A DNA stretch of 64,000 nt from NCBI GenBank assembly GCA_963698645.1, contig CAVORP010000001.1, positions 248,001-312,000 of the forward strand. Reading direction: 5' to 3'. The notes under the pieces were generated by a model that had not been told where the DNA came from, did no database searches, and saw only the letters and a list, made by a program, of their open reading frames with translations. The stretch's first letter is position 1, and every line of letters begins with the position of its first letter. The translations under genes and the position numbers were made by a program. Source of the DNA: Ovoidimarina sp963698645 (GTDB lineage: Bacteria; Pseudomonadota; Alphaproteobacteria; Rhodobacterales; Rhodobacteraceae). This document shows positions 36,908 to 47,064 of the stretch, one piece after another.

Positions 36908-39840
36908 ATGGAAAAAACCTTCGACGCCAAAGAGGCCGAACCCCGCATCTATGCCGCATGGGAAAAGGCGGGCGCCTTCCGTGCTGGCGCAAACGCCTCG
37001 CGCAGCGAAACCTTCTGCATCATGATCCCGCCGCCCAACGTGACGGGCGCGCTGCATATGGGCCACGCCTTCAACAACACGCTGCAGGACATCCTCACCC
37101 GCTGGCACCGGATGCGCGGCTTCGACACGCTCTGGCAGCCGGGCACCGACCACGCGGGCATCGCCACGCAGATGGTCGTGGAACGCGAACTGGCGAAAGA
37201 AGGCAATCCGGGCCGGCGCGAGATGGGGCGCGAGAAGTTCACCGAGCGCGTCTGGCAGCAAAAGGTCAAATCCCGCGGCAACATCCGCTCGCAACTCGAA
37301 CGCCTCGGCGCCTCCTGCGACTGGTCGCGCGAGGCTTTCACCATGTCCGGCGCGCCCGGCGCGCCTGCTGGCGAAGAGGGCAACTTCCACGACGCCGTGA
37401 TCCGGGTCTTCGTCGACATGTACGAAAAGGGCCTGATCTATCGCGGCAAGCGGCTGGTGAACTGGGACCCGCATTTCGAGACCGCGATCTCCGATCTCGA
37501 GGTCGAACAGGTCGAGGTCGACGGGCACATGTGGCGCCTGCGCTACCCGCTCGAGAATGGCGAGACCTACGAGCATCCCATCGAATTTGACGAGGACGGC
37601 AACGTCACCGCGACCGAGACCCGCGATTACCTCACCGTGGCCACCACACGCCCCGAGACGATGCTGGGCGATACCGGCGTCGCCGTCCATCCCGATGACC
37701 GCCGCTATGCGCATCTGGTGGGCAAGACCGTGCGCCTGCCGCTCGTGGGCCGCTCCATTCCCATCGTGGCCGACAGCTATGCCGACCCCGAAAAGGGCAC
37801 CGGCGCGGTCAAGATGACCCCGGCCCACGATTTCAACGACCGCGACGTGGGCGAACGCACCGGCCTCGCATCGATCAACATCATGACGACCCGCGCGGGT
37901 ATGTTCCTGAAAGGGCAATGCCGAATTCGCCGAAGGCTGCGACTCCGACGACATCGCCCGGCTGATCGAGGCGCTGGACGGCGTCGACCGTTACGAGGCA
38001 CGCGACTGGATCGTCCAGACCGCGACCGAAGAAGGCTGGCTCGACGGCATCGACGCCGACCGCCACATGGTCCCTCATGGCGACCGGTCCAAGGTCGCGA
38101 TCGAGCCCTACCTGACCGACCAGTGGTTCGTGGACACCGCCAAGATCGTCGGCCCCGCCATCGACGCGGTGAAGGACGGCACGGTCCAGATCCTGCCCGA
38201 AGGCGACAAGAAGGTGTATTTCCACTGGCTGGAGAATATCGAGCCGTGGTGCATCTCGCGCCAGCTTTGGTGGGGGCATCAGATTCCGGTCTGGTACACC
38301 TATGACCTGAAAATCGGGCAGCTATGGCAAATCATTTTGTGGCGCGTCTTGGGAAGACGTCAAGGCACAAGCTCGAGGGGCACTTCGGGGAAAACTCGAT
38401 ATGCATGCGAGGGAACCGATCCGGCTTACGTAATGGACGATGCTTCGGAAGCTCGCATGGCTCTCGAACATCGAGGCGAATTCATCTGATGAGACACGCG
38501 TTATCATACTCTACCGAGACCCCGACGTCCTCGACACCTGGTTCTCCTCCGGTCTCTGGCCCATCGGCACCCTCGGCTGGCCCGAGGACACCGAGGAGCT
38601 GAAGAAATACTTCCCCACCTCCGTCCTGATCACCGGGTTCGACATCATCTTCTTCTGGGTCGCCCGGATGATGATGATGCAATACGCCGTGGTGGGCGAA
38701 CGCCCCTTCGACACCGTCTATGTCCACGCCCTCGTCCGCGACGAGAAGGGCAAGAAGATGTCGAAATCCCTCGGCAACGTCCTCGACCCCCTCGACCTCG
38801 TCGACGAGTTCGGTGCGGATGCCGTGCGCTTCACCCTCACCTCCATGGCCGCCATGGGCCGCGACCTCCGGCTCTCGACAAGCCGCATCGCCGGCTACCG
38901 CAATTTCGGCACGAAACTCTGGAACGCGTTCCGCTTTGCCGAGATGAACGATGTATTTCATGCGCATGAAATACACATGGTTTCCGCATCGTTTCCGCAT
39001 AGCCGGAATCCGGTCAATCGCTGGATCATCGGCGAAACCGCGAAGGTCCGCGAAGAGGTGGATCAGGCCCTTGCCGCCTACCGGTTCAACGACGCCGCCA
39101 ACGCGCTTTACGCCTTCGTCTGGGGCCGCGTCTGCGACTGGTACATCGAACTGGCAAAACCGCTCTTCGGCTCGGAAGACGATGAAATCATTGCAGAAAC
39201 GCGGGCGACGATGGCATGGGTCCTCGACCAGTGCCTGATCCTTCTGCACCCGATCATGCCCTTCATCACCGAAGAGCTCTGGGACCAGACCGCCAAGCGC
39301 GACAAGATGCTGGTCCACGCCGATTGGCCCACCTATCAGGCCGCCGATCTTGTCGACGACAAAGCCGACGCCGAACTCAACTGGGTCATCCAGATCATCG
39401 AATCCGTCCGCTCCGTCCGCGGCGAAATGAACGTCCCGGCAAGCCTCAAGGTCCCGCTTCTGCAAGTCGAACTCGACGCTGCCGGTCAGGCCGCATGGGA
39501 TGCGAATGCCGCGCTTATTCAACGGCTTGCGCGGATCGAAAGCGTCACGGTCACCACCGATGTCCCCAAGGGCGCGGCCACGATCACCGTCCCGGGCGGA
39601 ACTTTCGCCCTGCCCCTGGCCGATATCATCGATGTCGGCGCCGAAAAGGCCCGGCTCGAAAAAGCGCTTCAAAAGACCGAAAAGGAACTCTCGGGCCTCG
39701 CCGGACGCCTCAAGAACCCCAAATTCGTCGAAAGCGCTCCCGAGGACGTAGTCGAGGAAACCCGCGCGCTTGCCGCCGAAAAAGAGGCTGAAATTCAACG
39801 CCTTGAAGCCGCTCTCGCGCGGCTAGCGGATATCGGCTGA
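36908..39840 (+). CDS. valS: Valine--tRNA ligase (frame broken; anomalous loop)
   Basis: Class I synthetase charging tRNA-Val. HIGH-type motif: PPPNVTGALHMGHAFNNTLQ at about residues 40-59. The editing domain includes TTRPETMLGDTGVAVHPDD. WCISRQLWWGHQIPVW precedes the catalytic second half, DPDVLDTWFSSGLWPIGTLG. KMSKS is in EKGKKMSKSLGNVLDP. A C-terminal coiled coil closes the protein (KARLEKALQKTEKELSGLAG). One extra base near 37914 breaks the frame after MFLK. Between about 38300 and 38515 the coding signal jumps through all three frames, in AT-richer sequence, before resuming at YRDPDVLDTW. Restored, the enzyme would be about 975 residues, with a longer loop than usual between the two catalytic halves. 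As an essential gene it is presumably intact in the organism. Confidence 0.92.
38952..38975. repeat. 24-bp perfect palindrome inside valS
   Basis: The half-site TGTATTTCATGC is followed directly by its exact reverse complement, with no spacer. It encodes part of DVFHAHEIHM in ValS. Just downstream GTTTCCGCAT is repeated at 38980-38989 and 38991-39000. Confidence 0.9.
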
Positions 39841-39843
39841 ACC

Positions 39844-40962
39844 ATGCGCGGGCCGCGCTACACGCCGCTAGTGCAGTCGCTCCCCGCGACGGTCCCCTTC
39901 GTCGGACCCGAGACACAGGAACGCGCGATCGGCGCCAAATTCAAGGCCCGCCTCGGCGCCAACGAAAACGTCTTCGGCCCCTCGCCAAAGGCCATCGCGG
40001 CCATGGAAAAGGCCGCATCCGACGTCTGGAAATACGGCGATCCCGAAAACCATGACCTAAGGGCCGCATTGGCCGCCGAACTGGGCGTTAACCCCGATTG
40101 CATCCTCGTCGGCGAAGGTATCGATGCGATCCTCGGCTATACCGCCCGCCTCGTGATCGGCCCGGGCGATATCGCCATCACCTCAGACGGCGCTTATCCG
40201 ACGTTCAACTATCACGTCGCGGGATTTGGCGGCAAACTCGAGAAGTTGCCCTATCGCGACGACCACGAAGACCCGGCGGCACTGATCGCCAAAGCCACAG
40301 AGACCGGCGCGAAGCTGATCTATTTCGCCAACCCCGACAACCCGATGGGAAGCTGGCACCCGGCCACGCGGGTGCAGGACATGATCGACGCCGTCCCAGA
40401 CGGAACGCTCCTCATCCTCGACGAGGCCTATGTCGAATTCGCCCCCGAAGGTACCGCACCACCGATCGACACGACCGACCGTCGCGTCGTCCGAATGCGC
40501 ACTTTCTCAAAGGCTTACGGAATGGCCGGGGCCCGCGTCGGCTATGCGATCGGGCATCCCGACCTGATCCGCGCCTATGACAAGATCCGCAACCATTTCG
40601 GCATGAGCCGGATCGCACAGGCGGGCGCCCTTGCGGCAATGGGCGACCACGAGTGGCTTGCCAGCGTCCAGTCCCGTGTCATCGAAGCGCGGGACCAGAT
40701 CGGCAGGATCGCGCGCCAAAACGGCCTTGCCCCGCTGCCTTCGGCCACGAATTTCGTCACGATGGATTGCGGCGCAGACGGCCATTTGGCCCGCGCGCTC
40801 GTCGCCGCATTGATCGAAAACGGCGTCTTCGTCCGCATGCCCTTTGTTCCCCCCTCCGACCGCTGCATTCGCGTCAGTTGCGGCACCACAGAGGATCTGG
40901 CCACCTTGGCCGCGGTACTTCCCGACGCGCTTGAAACCGCTAGGGCGCGCACCCGAACTTAA
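39844..40962 (+). CDS. Class I/II PLP-dependent aminotransferase, histidinol-phosphate aminotransferase-like
   Basis: A 372-residue fold-type I aminotransferase. PLP Lys223 is in MRTFSKAYGMAGARVGYAIG; the PLP phosphate and Asp contacts are in LILDEAYVEFA; ANPDNPMG matches the NPxNP(T/G) motif. These features match HisC (imidazole-acetol phosphate aminotransferase), which can also transaminate aromatic amino acids. No his genes are nearby, so this may be a second, aromatic-type copy. The start lies 4 bp after the valS stop, suggesting read-through transcription. Confidence 0.85.
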   Translation: MRGPRYTPLVQSLPATVPFVGPETQERAIGAKFKARLGANENVFGPSPKAIAAMEKAASDVWKYGDPENHDLRAALAAELGVNPDCILVGEGIDAILGYTARLVIGPGDIAITSDGAYPTFNYHVAGFGGKLEKLPYRDDHEDPAALIAKATETGAKLIYFANPDNPMGSWHPATRVQDMIDAVPDGTLLILDEAYVEFAPEGTAPPIDTTDRRVVRMRTFSKAYGMAGARVGYAIGHPDLIRAYDKIRNHFGMSRIAQAGALAAMGDHEWLASVQSRVIEARDQIGRIARQNGLAPLPSATNFVTMDCGADGHLARALVAALIENGVFVRMPFVPPSDRCIRVSCGTTEDLATLAAVLPDALETARARTRT

Positions 40963-41071
40963 GCCATTCTTCGCATTTCGCGGCAATGATCTGCCTGATG
41001 CGGATGTGATTGGCGCAGCGCCACGGTTTCGCTAGAGTTTGCTGGTGGGATTAGCGCGAAGGACCTGTTCC

Positions 41072-41236
41072 ATGGTCGAGGATTATACCAACGCCTTTCT
41101 TGTCAGCGCATCCGTGCTCTGCCTCATGATCCTGATGACGATCTGGGCTCTCTGGGGATTTGCAGCAGCGGTGCTCATCGGTTGGGCCACGGACCGCGCC
41201 CTTGTCCTCGAAACGCGTCGCGTCCGAAAGGATTAG
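41072..41236 (+). CDS. Small single-pass membrane protein, unknown function
   Basis: A 54-residue protein with one long hydrophobic helix (AFLVSASVLCLMILMTIWALWGFAAAVLIG) and a charged C-terminus (DRALVLETRRVRKD). GAAGGA lies about 10 bases before the ATG. I do not recognise a family. Its stop overlaps the convergent aminotransferase gene by 4 bp. Confidence 0.55.
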   Translation: MVEDYTNAFLVSASVLCLMILMTIWALWGFAAAVLIGWATDRALVLETRRVRKD

Positions 41237-42438
41237 CTGCCCACCCGATCCGCGATGACATCCGCCGCCGCGGACAGGGCACCCGCCCCATAAGGCGTTC
41301 CGGTCGCACGCAAGCCTGCTTCGATCACACCAAGCGCACCGAGCACCATATGGGCATTCACATGCCCCATATGGCCAATTCGGAAATAGCCGTCATTTCC
41401 CGGATCGTCGGGATCTTCCATGCCAAGCCCGATTCCCAATGTCAGACCGGCATGGGCCTCGACCCATTCCCTGAGCCGCGTACCTCGCGGCGCCCCGATC
41501 CGAAGCGTCGTGACCGCGTGACTGCGCTCGCCCCGCGCCGCGATATTGAGTTCAAGTGGCCCCGCCTGCCCCCAAGCCTCGCAGGCGGACCAGACCGCCT
41601 CGGCCAAGGCTGCATGCCGCGCCCAGACGGATTCCAGACCTTCTTCATTGATCATGTCAAGCGCAGCCCGCAGGCCGTAGAGGTGATGAGTGGGTGCCGT
41701 CCCATCAAAGAATTGGGAGAAATAGGCTGGCCTGGTCCTGGGTCGCCAGTCCCAATATTCCGTGACGCAGTCGGCGCTTTCGCGCGCCGCGTCGGCACGA
41801 TCGTTGAAGAACACGAAGGCCAGCCCCGGGGGCGTCATCAGCCCCTTCTGGCAGGCCGCGACCATCACATCGACACCCCAGTCGTCCATCTCGAACCGGT
41901 CAGAGGCCAGACAGGCAATGCAATCAACCATGAGCAATGCCGGATGCCCGACCCGGTCCATCGCCGCCCGGATTGCCGCGATGTCGCTTCGGACCGAGGT
42001 CGAGGTATCCACCTGAACACAGATCACGGCCTTGATTTCATGGGCCGTATCGGCTGCAAGCGCCTCGACCACCCGCTCCGGATCCACTGGCCCGCACTTT
42101 CCGAATTCCAGAATATCAACCGCAACGCCCATGCGCCGCGCAATGGCTGTCCATCCATGGGCAAACCGTCCGGTCGACAGGGTCAGCGCCCGGTCGCCCC
42201 GGGAAAAGACGTTCGCCACCGCTGCTTCCCAGGCTGCATGCCCGTTGCCGATATAGATCGCCGCATGATGCCGGGTTCGGGCCACGGCCTTGAGATCGTC
42301 AACGATACCGGGGACCATGTCCACAAGGGCGCCGCTATAGATATTCGGCGCGGCACGGTGCATCGCCTGCAACACGCGGTCCGGCATCACCGAGGGACCG
42401 GGGATCGCAAGATAGGCACGGCCGTTTGAAAGTGTCAT
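41233..42438 (-). CDS. Class V aminotransferase, serine/alanine--glyoxylate aminotransferase type
   Basis: A 401-residue PLP enzyme. Lys198 in ACQKGLMTPPG binds PLP. GPSVMPDRVLQAMHRAAPN is the N-terminal substrate loop. VQVDTSTSVRSDIAAIR, MVDCIACLASDRFEMDDWG and the C-terminal GIGLGMEDPDDPGNDGYFRI followed by GHMGH complete the SGAT/AGAT/BhcA pattern. It probably transfers an amino group to glyoxylate. BhcA (aspartate--glyoxylate) is possible, but bhcBCD are not adjacent, so the donor is not resolved. The start MTLSNGRAYLAIPG matches family N-termini; upstream in-frame codons overlap the ABC transporter's 5' end. Confidence 0.85.
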   Translation of the reverse strand: MTLSNGRAYLAIPGPSVMPDRVLQAMHRAAPNIYSGALVDMVPGIVDDLKAVARTRHHAAIYIGNGHAAWEAAVANVFSRGDRALTLSTGRFAHGWTAIARRMGVAVDILEFGKCGPVDPERVVEALAADTAHEIKAVICVQVDTSTSVRSDIAAIRAAMDRVGHPALLMVDCIACLASDRFEMDDWGVDVMVAACQKGLMTPPGLAFVFFNDRADAARESADCVTEYWDWRPRTRPAYFSQFFDGTAPTHHLYGLRAALDMINEEGLESVWARHAALAEAVWSACEAWGQAGPLELNIAARGERSHAVTTLRIGAPRGTRLREWVEAHAGLTLGIGLGMEDPDDPGNDGYFRIGHMGHVNAHMVLGALGVIEAGLRATGTPYGAGALSAAADVIADRVGS

Positions 42439-42556
42439 GGGATCGGTCCGGTAAAAGAATTTGCGCCTTGGCGTAGCGCCGGACAGCACGGGCGTCAATC
42501 CGGCCAACTTGCCAGTGCGGCAACCACGGGATAAGCGTTTGCGACCCGGAAACAGC

Positions 42557-44345
42557 ATGTCAGAACCGCCCCGCGTGACCCAGACACCCGCCAAGACCGA
42601 CGCACGCGCCCTGCCCCTTCTCGGGCGGCTGTGGCGCACGTACCTCAAGAAGCATTGGCCCTGGCTTGTCTTCGCAGCGATCCTGATGACGATCGAAGGG
42701 TCGATGCTGGGGCTGCTCAGCTACGCGCTGCAACCGATGTTCGACCGCGTTCTCGTGGGTGGCGACGAAGGCTTCATCTACATCCTCAGGTGGCGGCATC
42801 ATGGCGCTGTTCTGCATCCGCGCCGTGGCCGGGGTGTCGCAGCGGATCGTGCTGACGCGCGTGGGTCAAATCTCGGTGGCCGAGATGCAGACCGACCTTG
42901 TCAGTCACATGATGTCGCTCGACAGCGCCTATTTTCACGACAACGCCCCGGGCGCCCTGATGGAGCGGGTACAGGGCGACACAGCGGCAATCCAGAATGT
43001 CTGGCAGACGCTTATTCAAGGTGCGGCGCGTGATGCAATCGCACTCGTTTCACTGGCGGTAGTGGCGATCTCGATCGATCCCGTCTGGACAGTGGCCGCC
43101 CTTGTCGGGGTCCCCGCATTGGTCATCCCGACAGCCGTTCTTCAGCGGTATCTGCGGCGCAAGGCCGGGGCCATGCGGGACGCGGCCTATGACCGCTCGG
43201 TCCGGCTGAGCGAGGTCTTTCACGGCATCGACCTTGTGAAACTCAGCCGCCTGGAAGCCTACCAGACCGCCCGCTTCCGCGAGATCGTGAACCGTCTTGT
43301 CGGAATGAGCATCAAGTTCGCAGGCGGCGGCTCCCTGCTCCCCGGTCTGCTCGATGTCATGGTCGGCGTCGGGTTCTTTGCGGTTCTGGTCTTTGGCGGC
43401 CAGGAAATCATGTCCGGTGAAAAGAGCGTGGGCGAGTTCATGTCCTTCTTCACCGCCATGGCCCTCGCCTTTCAGCCGATGCGGCGGCTGGCCGCCCTTG
43501 CCGGCATCCTTCAGACAACTGCGGCCAGCCTTGACCGCGTCTTCAGCGTTCTCGATCTCAAGGCCGAGATCCGCGATCCCGCAACCCCACGCGCGCTGCC
43601 CGAAACCTTCGAGATCCGGCTCGACAACCTGCATTTCACCTATGGCGACCATCCCGTCCTGCAAGGAGCGGGGTTCACAGCGGAAGCAGGCAAGACCACG
43701 GCGATCGTCGGCCCGTCGGGCGCGGGCAAGAGCACGATCTTCAACCTGCTGACACGCCTGATCGAACCTCAAGCGGGCTCTGTGACGATCGGTGGGGTCC
43801 CCGTTTCGGACCTGCCGCTCTCGGATCTTCGGGGCCTGTTTTCCTTCGTCACGCAGGATGCGCCGGTCTTTGATGAAACTCTGCGCGAGAACATCCTTCT
43901 GGGGCGCAGCGATCTGGACGCCGACGAACTGGCGCGGACACTGCGCGACTCCGACATGGAGGCTTTCGTGGCAAACCTGCCCGATGGTCTTGAAACCCGC
44001 GCGGGACCACGCGGATCGAACCTTTCGGGCGGACAGCGACAACGTCTTGCGATTGCTCGTGCTATTCTTCAGAACGCCCCTATCCTCCTGCTGGATGAAG
44101 CCACATCGGCGCTGGATGCCCAATCCGAGGCGGCGATTCAATCGGCGCTGGAGCGTCTTTCAAAGGGACGCACGACGCTCGTCATCGCGCATCGCCTTGC
44201 AACGATCCGGAACGCGGACAAGATCGTCGTGATGGATCGCGGCCGAGTGGTGGATCAGGGGACGCACGAGGAACTCCTCGCCAGGGATGGGCTCTATGCC
44301 GGGCTCTACCGCCTTCAGTTCCGCGAAGCCGACGACCGAGCATAG
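42557..44345 (+). CDS. ABC transporter, fused permease and ATPase (MsbA-like; one frameshift)
   Basis: A half-size exporter of about 595 residues with an N-terminal six-helix membrane domain and a C-terminal ATPase. Walker A is GPSGAGKST at about residue 385, the signature LSGGQRQRLAIARAIL at about 489, Walker B ILLLDEATSALD, and the switch His in VIAHRLATI. The type fits lipid or drug exporters such as MsbA. One extra base near 42790 separates GFIYIL from SGGGIMALFCIRAV. The 3' end overlaps the convergent glycosyltransferase gene by 31 bp. Confidence 0.92.
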
Positions 44346-45016
44346 TCCCGCGCCAGTTTCGCCGGATCGGCTCCCAAAAGATACCTTATCAACGTCCAGA
44401 GATTGCGCGCCCCGCGTCTGATCCACCCATCTTGCTCGTAACGCTCGGCAGAGGTCAGCGCGACGGCGGGAAGGCTCAAAAGCCGGCCTTTCAGCGCACG
44501 GACCAAGGCCACGTCCTCCATCAGATCAAGGGGCGGCACTCCCCCGATACGTTCAAGCAGGTCGCGATGGATCAGCAATCCCTGATCGCCATAGGGCAAC
44601 CCAAACAGCCTGGACCGCAGGTTGGCCCATTCCGCCACAAGTCTGGGAAAGATGCCCCGTGCACGAAAGGCCAGCCGGAAATACCCGACGCTTTCCCCGC
44701 TCCCCGCCATATGCGACGTGACCGCGTCGGTCCAACCGGGCGACAGCCACGTATCGGCATGCAGCAGCAAAAGCCAATCTCCCCGCGCCGCCTCTGCCGC
44801 CTGTCGAAGCTGAGCGCCGCGTCCCCTGGACCCCGTCAGGACCCGTCCTCCTGCTTCTTCCGCAATCGCGATGGTCGCATCCTCGGAACCACCGTCCGAG
44901 ATCACCAACTCCCGGATCACCCCCGCATCCACGCCCTCCATGAGTGCCGCAAGCGTCTCGGGCAACACATGGGCGGCGTTCAACGTTGGAATGATCACCG
45001 AGAGCGGTGCAGGCAT
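44315..45016 (-). CDS. Glycosyltransferase family 2 (TIGR04283-type)
   Basis: A 233-residue GT-A-fold transferase. LSVIIPTLNAAHVLPETLAAL is the nucleotide-binding start; LVISDGGSEDATIAIAEEAG and LLLLHADTWLSPGW carry the acidic residues expected to bind the divalent metal; FGLPYGDQGLLIHRDLLERI and PLDLMEDVALVRALKG follow. These are the hallmarks of the TIGR04283 subgroup. The acceptor sugar is not predictable. It lies convergent with the MsbA-like exporter, and an envelope or lipid-linked glycan role is plausible but unproven. Confidence 0.85.
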   Translation of the reverse strand: MPAPLSVIIPTLNAAHVLPETLAALMEGVDAGVIRELVISDGGSEDATIAIAEEAGGRVLTGSRGRGAQLRQAAEAARGDWLLLLHADTWLSPGWTDAVTSHMAGSGESVGYFRLAFRARGIFPRLVAEWANLRSRLFGLPYGDQGLLIHRDLLERIGGVPPLDLMEDVALVRALKGRLLSLPAVALTSAERYEQDGWIRRGARNLWTLIRYLLGADPAKLARDYARSSASRN

Positions 45017-45086
45017 GACAGGGACCCGTGGCCTTGGGGAATGACCCGCCCTATATATGCGAAGGATCAAACAAAGAGGACCGGAA

Positions 45087-45830
45087 ATGGGAACGGAGCG
45101 CAGGGTGCTCAGGATCGGTGGAGATGACCGGGAAGATTTCCTTCAAGGGCTGATCACCAATGATGTCCGGCCTGCCACACAGGGACTTGTCTATGCGGCG
45201 ATCCTGACGCCGCAAGGCAAATATCTTGCCGATTTCTTTCTCACCACGAATGACGGCGCGATCCTGCTGGACGTGGATGCGGAACAGGCCGGATCGCTGG
45301 CGCAAAGGCTGAATATGTACAAGCTGCGGGCCAAGGTTACGATCGAGGACAGCGGTCTCTTTGTCGAACGAGGCACGGGAACGCTCCCGGCCGGTGCCTT
45401 ACCGGACCCCCGCCATCCCGCCTTGGGCTGGCGCCGCTTTACCGACGCGACGTCGACCGAGGACACGACCGACTGGGACGCGATCCGCGTTGCCCATTGC
45501 ATTCCCGAGACAGGGATCGAACTGATCCCGAATGAGACATTCATTCTCGAAGCCGGATTCGAGCGGTTGAACGGCGTGGATTTCCGCAAGGGCTGCTATG
45601 TCGGGCAAGAAGTGACCGCCCGGATGAAGCACAAGACGGAGTTGCGAAAGGGGCTGGCCGTTGTCACCGTGGACGGGAACGCGCCTGTCGGCAGTGAAAT
45701 TACCCGCTCGGGGAAATCCGTGGGAACCCTCTATACCCAATCAGGCGGCAGGGGCATTGCCTATCTGCGCTTCGACCGTGCCGGCCCTGATATGGAAGCA
45801 GGCGGTGTGCGGGTAGGCTACACCGCCTGA
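45087..45830 (+). CDS. ygfZ: Folate-binding protein YgfZ/GcvT domain
   Basis: A 247-residue tetrahydrofolate-binding protein involved in repair or maturation of some Fe-S enzymes. The diagnostic motif K-G-C-Y-x-G-Q-E is present at about residue 167 (FRKGCYVGQEVTARMKHKTE). FLQGLITNDVRPATQGLVYA is the conserved N-terminal segment. AGAGGA lies 8-13 bases before the ATG at 45087; an in-frame ATG ten codons earlier lacks support. It stands between a divergent glycosyltransferase and a convergent efp. Confidence 0.93.
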   Translation: MGTERRVLRIGGDDREDFLQGLITNDVRPATQGLVYAAILTPQGKYLADFFLTTNDGAILLDVDAEQAGSLAQRLNMYKLRAKVTIEDSGLFVERGTGTLPAGALPDPRHPALGWRRFTDATSTEDTTDWDAIRVAHCIPETGIELIPNETFILEAGFERLNGVDFRKGCYVGQEVTARMKHKTELRKGLAVVTVDGNAPVGSEITRSGKSVGTLYTQSGGRGIAYLRFDRAGPDMEAGGVRVGYTA

Positions 45831-45836
45831 ACCGCA

Positions 45837-46400
45837 TCAGGCGCGTTCCGAGTATTCCATCGTCTCGGTGTTCACCACGATCGCCTCGCCCTCGCCCACG
45901 AAAGGCGGGATCATGACGCGCACACCATTATCCAGAACCGCCGGTTTGAAGCTGTTTGCCGCAGTCTGGCCTTTCACGACCGGCTCGGTTTCGGCCACGG
46001 TGCAGGTCACCTTTTGCGGCAACGTGGCGCTCAGGGCCTCATTTTCGTAATATTCGATGGTGATCGTCATTCCGTCCTGCAGGAAAGGGCGACGTTCACC
46101 CAGAATGTCCGCAGGCAATTCGATCTGCTCGTATGTCTCTGAATCCATGAAGACAAGGCGACCATCGGTTTCATAAAGGAACTGCTGGTCTTTTTGCTCC
46201 AAACGGACTCGTTCGACCTTGTCGGCCGAACGAAAGCGCTCGTTCAGTTTCGACCCGTTGCGAAGGTTCTTCATTTCGACCTGCGCAAAAGCGCCACCCT
46301 TCCCGGGTTTCACGTGATCGGCCTTCACCGCCACCCAAAGGCCACCATTGTGTTCCAGAACGTTACCGGGCCGAATCTCGTTCCCGTTGATTTTGGGCAT
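45837..46400 (-). CDS. efp: Translation elongation factor P
   Basis: EF-P of 187 residues with three beta-barrel domains, relieving ribosome stalling at polyproline. The N-terminal domain is MPKINGNEIRPGNVLEHNGG followed by LWVAVKADHVKPGKGGAFAQ; Lys34 in KPGKGGAF is the usual site of modification. The OB domains contain FLQDGMTITIEYYENEALSA and the C-terminal VVKGQTAANSFKPAVLDNG followed by VRVMIPPFVGEGE. The start at 46400 gives the standard N-terminus. No epmA/epmB genes are near. Confidence 0.97.
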   Translation of the reverse strand: MPKINGNEIRPGNVLEHNGGLWVAVKADHVKPGKGGAFAQVEMKNLRNGSKLNERFRSADKVERVRLEQKDQQFLYETDGRLVFMDSETYEQIELPADILGERRPFLQDGMTITIEYYENEALSATLPQKVTCTVAETEPVVKGQTAANSFKPAVLDNGVRVMIPPFVGEGEAIVVNTETMEYSERA

Positions 46401-46616
46401 GCGTCGATTCCATGACAAAAGGTTGAAGATTATTGGGCGAGAGCTATATCTTGCCGGTCTGTCCCTGGCAATACAGCTAGATCGTGTGGGCGAGCGATCT
46501 CGACCTATGCGCTGTACGCATGGCAGGTATACATAAACGGGGTGGCAGAATCAGTAGTAACAGGTCATAAAGGCCCCCACGCCGAAAAGACAAGAGCAAC
46601 AATAACAGGACGGATC

Positions 46617-46937
46617 ATGGTCGATTTCGTAGATAGCACCGCATTCAACAACGAGCAGGGCAACCGCGCGCGCAAGCTTTTTGCCGCCGTTGTTCTGGCA
46701 GCGCTGGACGATGCGATTGCTGATGACAAGAAATATGGAAATGGTCCGGAGCAGATTGCACGCTGGGCGCGTTCGCGCGACGGGCGCGAAGTTCTGACAT
46801 GCGCGGGAATCGACCCGAACGAGCGCGTCGTGTCTGGCCTTATGGGTTTTGTGTCGAAGGGCGTCCGCACCTCGGTTGCTCTTTCGCGCGAGGAAAGCGA
46901 ACGTCGTCAGGCCGCGGAGCAGGCCAAAGCCGCTTGA
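46617..46937 (+). CDS. DUF6280 family protein
   Basis: A 106-residue soluble protein. The sequence FNNEQGNRARKLFAAVVLAA and KYGNGPEQIARWARSRDGREVL is very like a short protein conserved across Rhodobacteraceae, annotated DUF6280. It is helical with a Ser/Glu/Arg-rich tail (REESERRQAAEQAKAA). Function is unknown. The start at 46617 matches those homologues; about 25 upstream in-frame codons are unlikely to be translated. A strong terminator follows, so it is a one-gene unit. Confidence 0.75.
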   Translation: MVDFVDSTAFNNEQGNRARKLFAAVVLAALDDAIADDKKYGNGPEQIARWARSRDGREVLTCAGIDPNERVVSGLMGFVSKGVRTSVALSREESERRQAAEQAKAA

Positions 46938-46961
46938 TCGGACGAAAGATTTAGAAGACAG

Positions 46962-46988
46962 GGCACCCTCCAGGGTGCCTTTTCTTTT
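46962..46988 (+). terminator. Intrinsic terminator after the DUF6280 gene
   Basis: A perfect 8-bp stem GGCACCCT / AGGGTGCC with a 2-base loop, followed by TTTTCTTTT. It lies 25 bp after the stop codon. Confidence 0.92.
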
Positions 46989-47064
46989 CTGCAATAAGCG
47001 TAATCCGCATCACTGGTAGCTGGCGCGCCTTGGCACAAGCCTGCCGGTCCGGCCGAAACTGCGT

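Noticed and set aside
38482..39798. Minus-strand open frame of 438 codons
   Set aside because: Antisense to valS; Gly, Asp and Val rich shadow of class I synthetase codons.
41233..42438. Start of a beta-hydroxyaspartate (bhcABCD) cluster
   Set aside because: The aminotransferase resembles BhcA, but no bhcB, bhcC or bhcD gene is adjacent.
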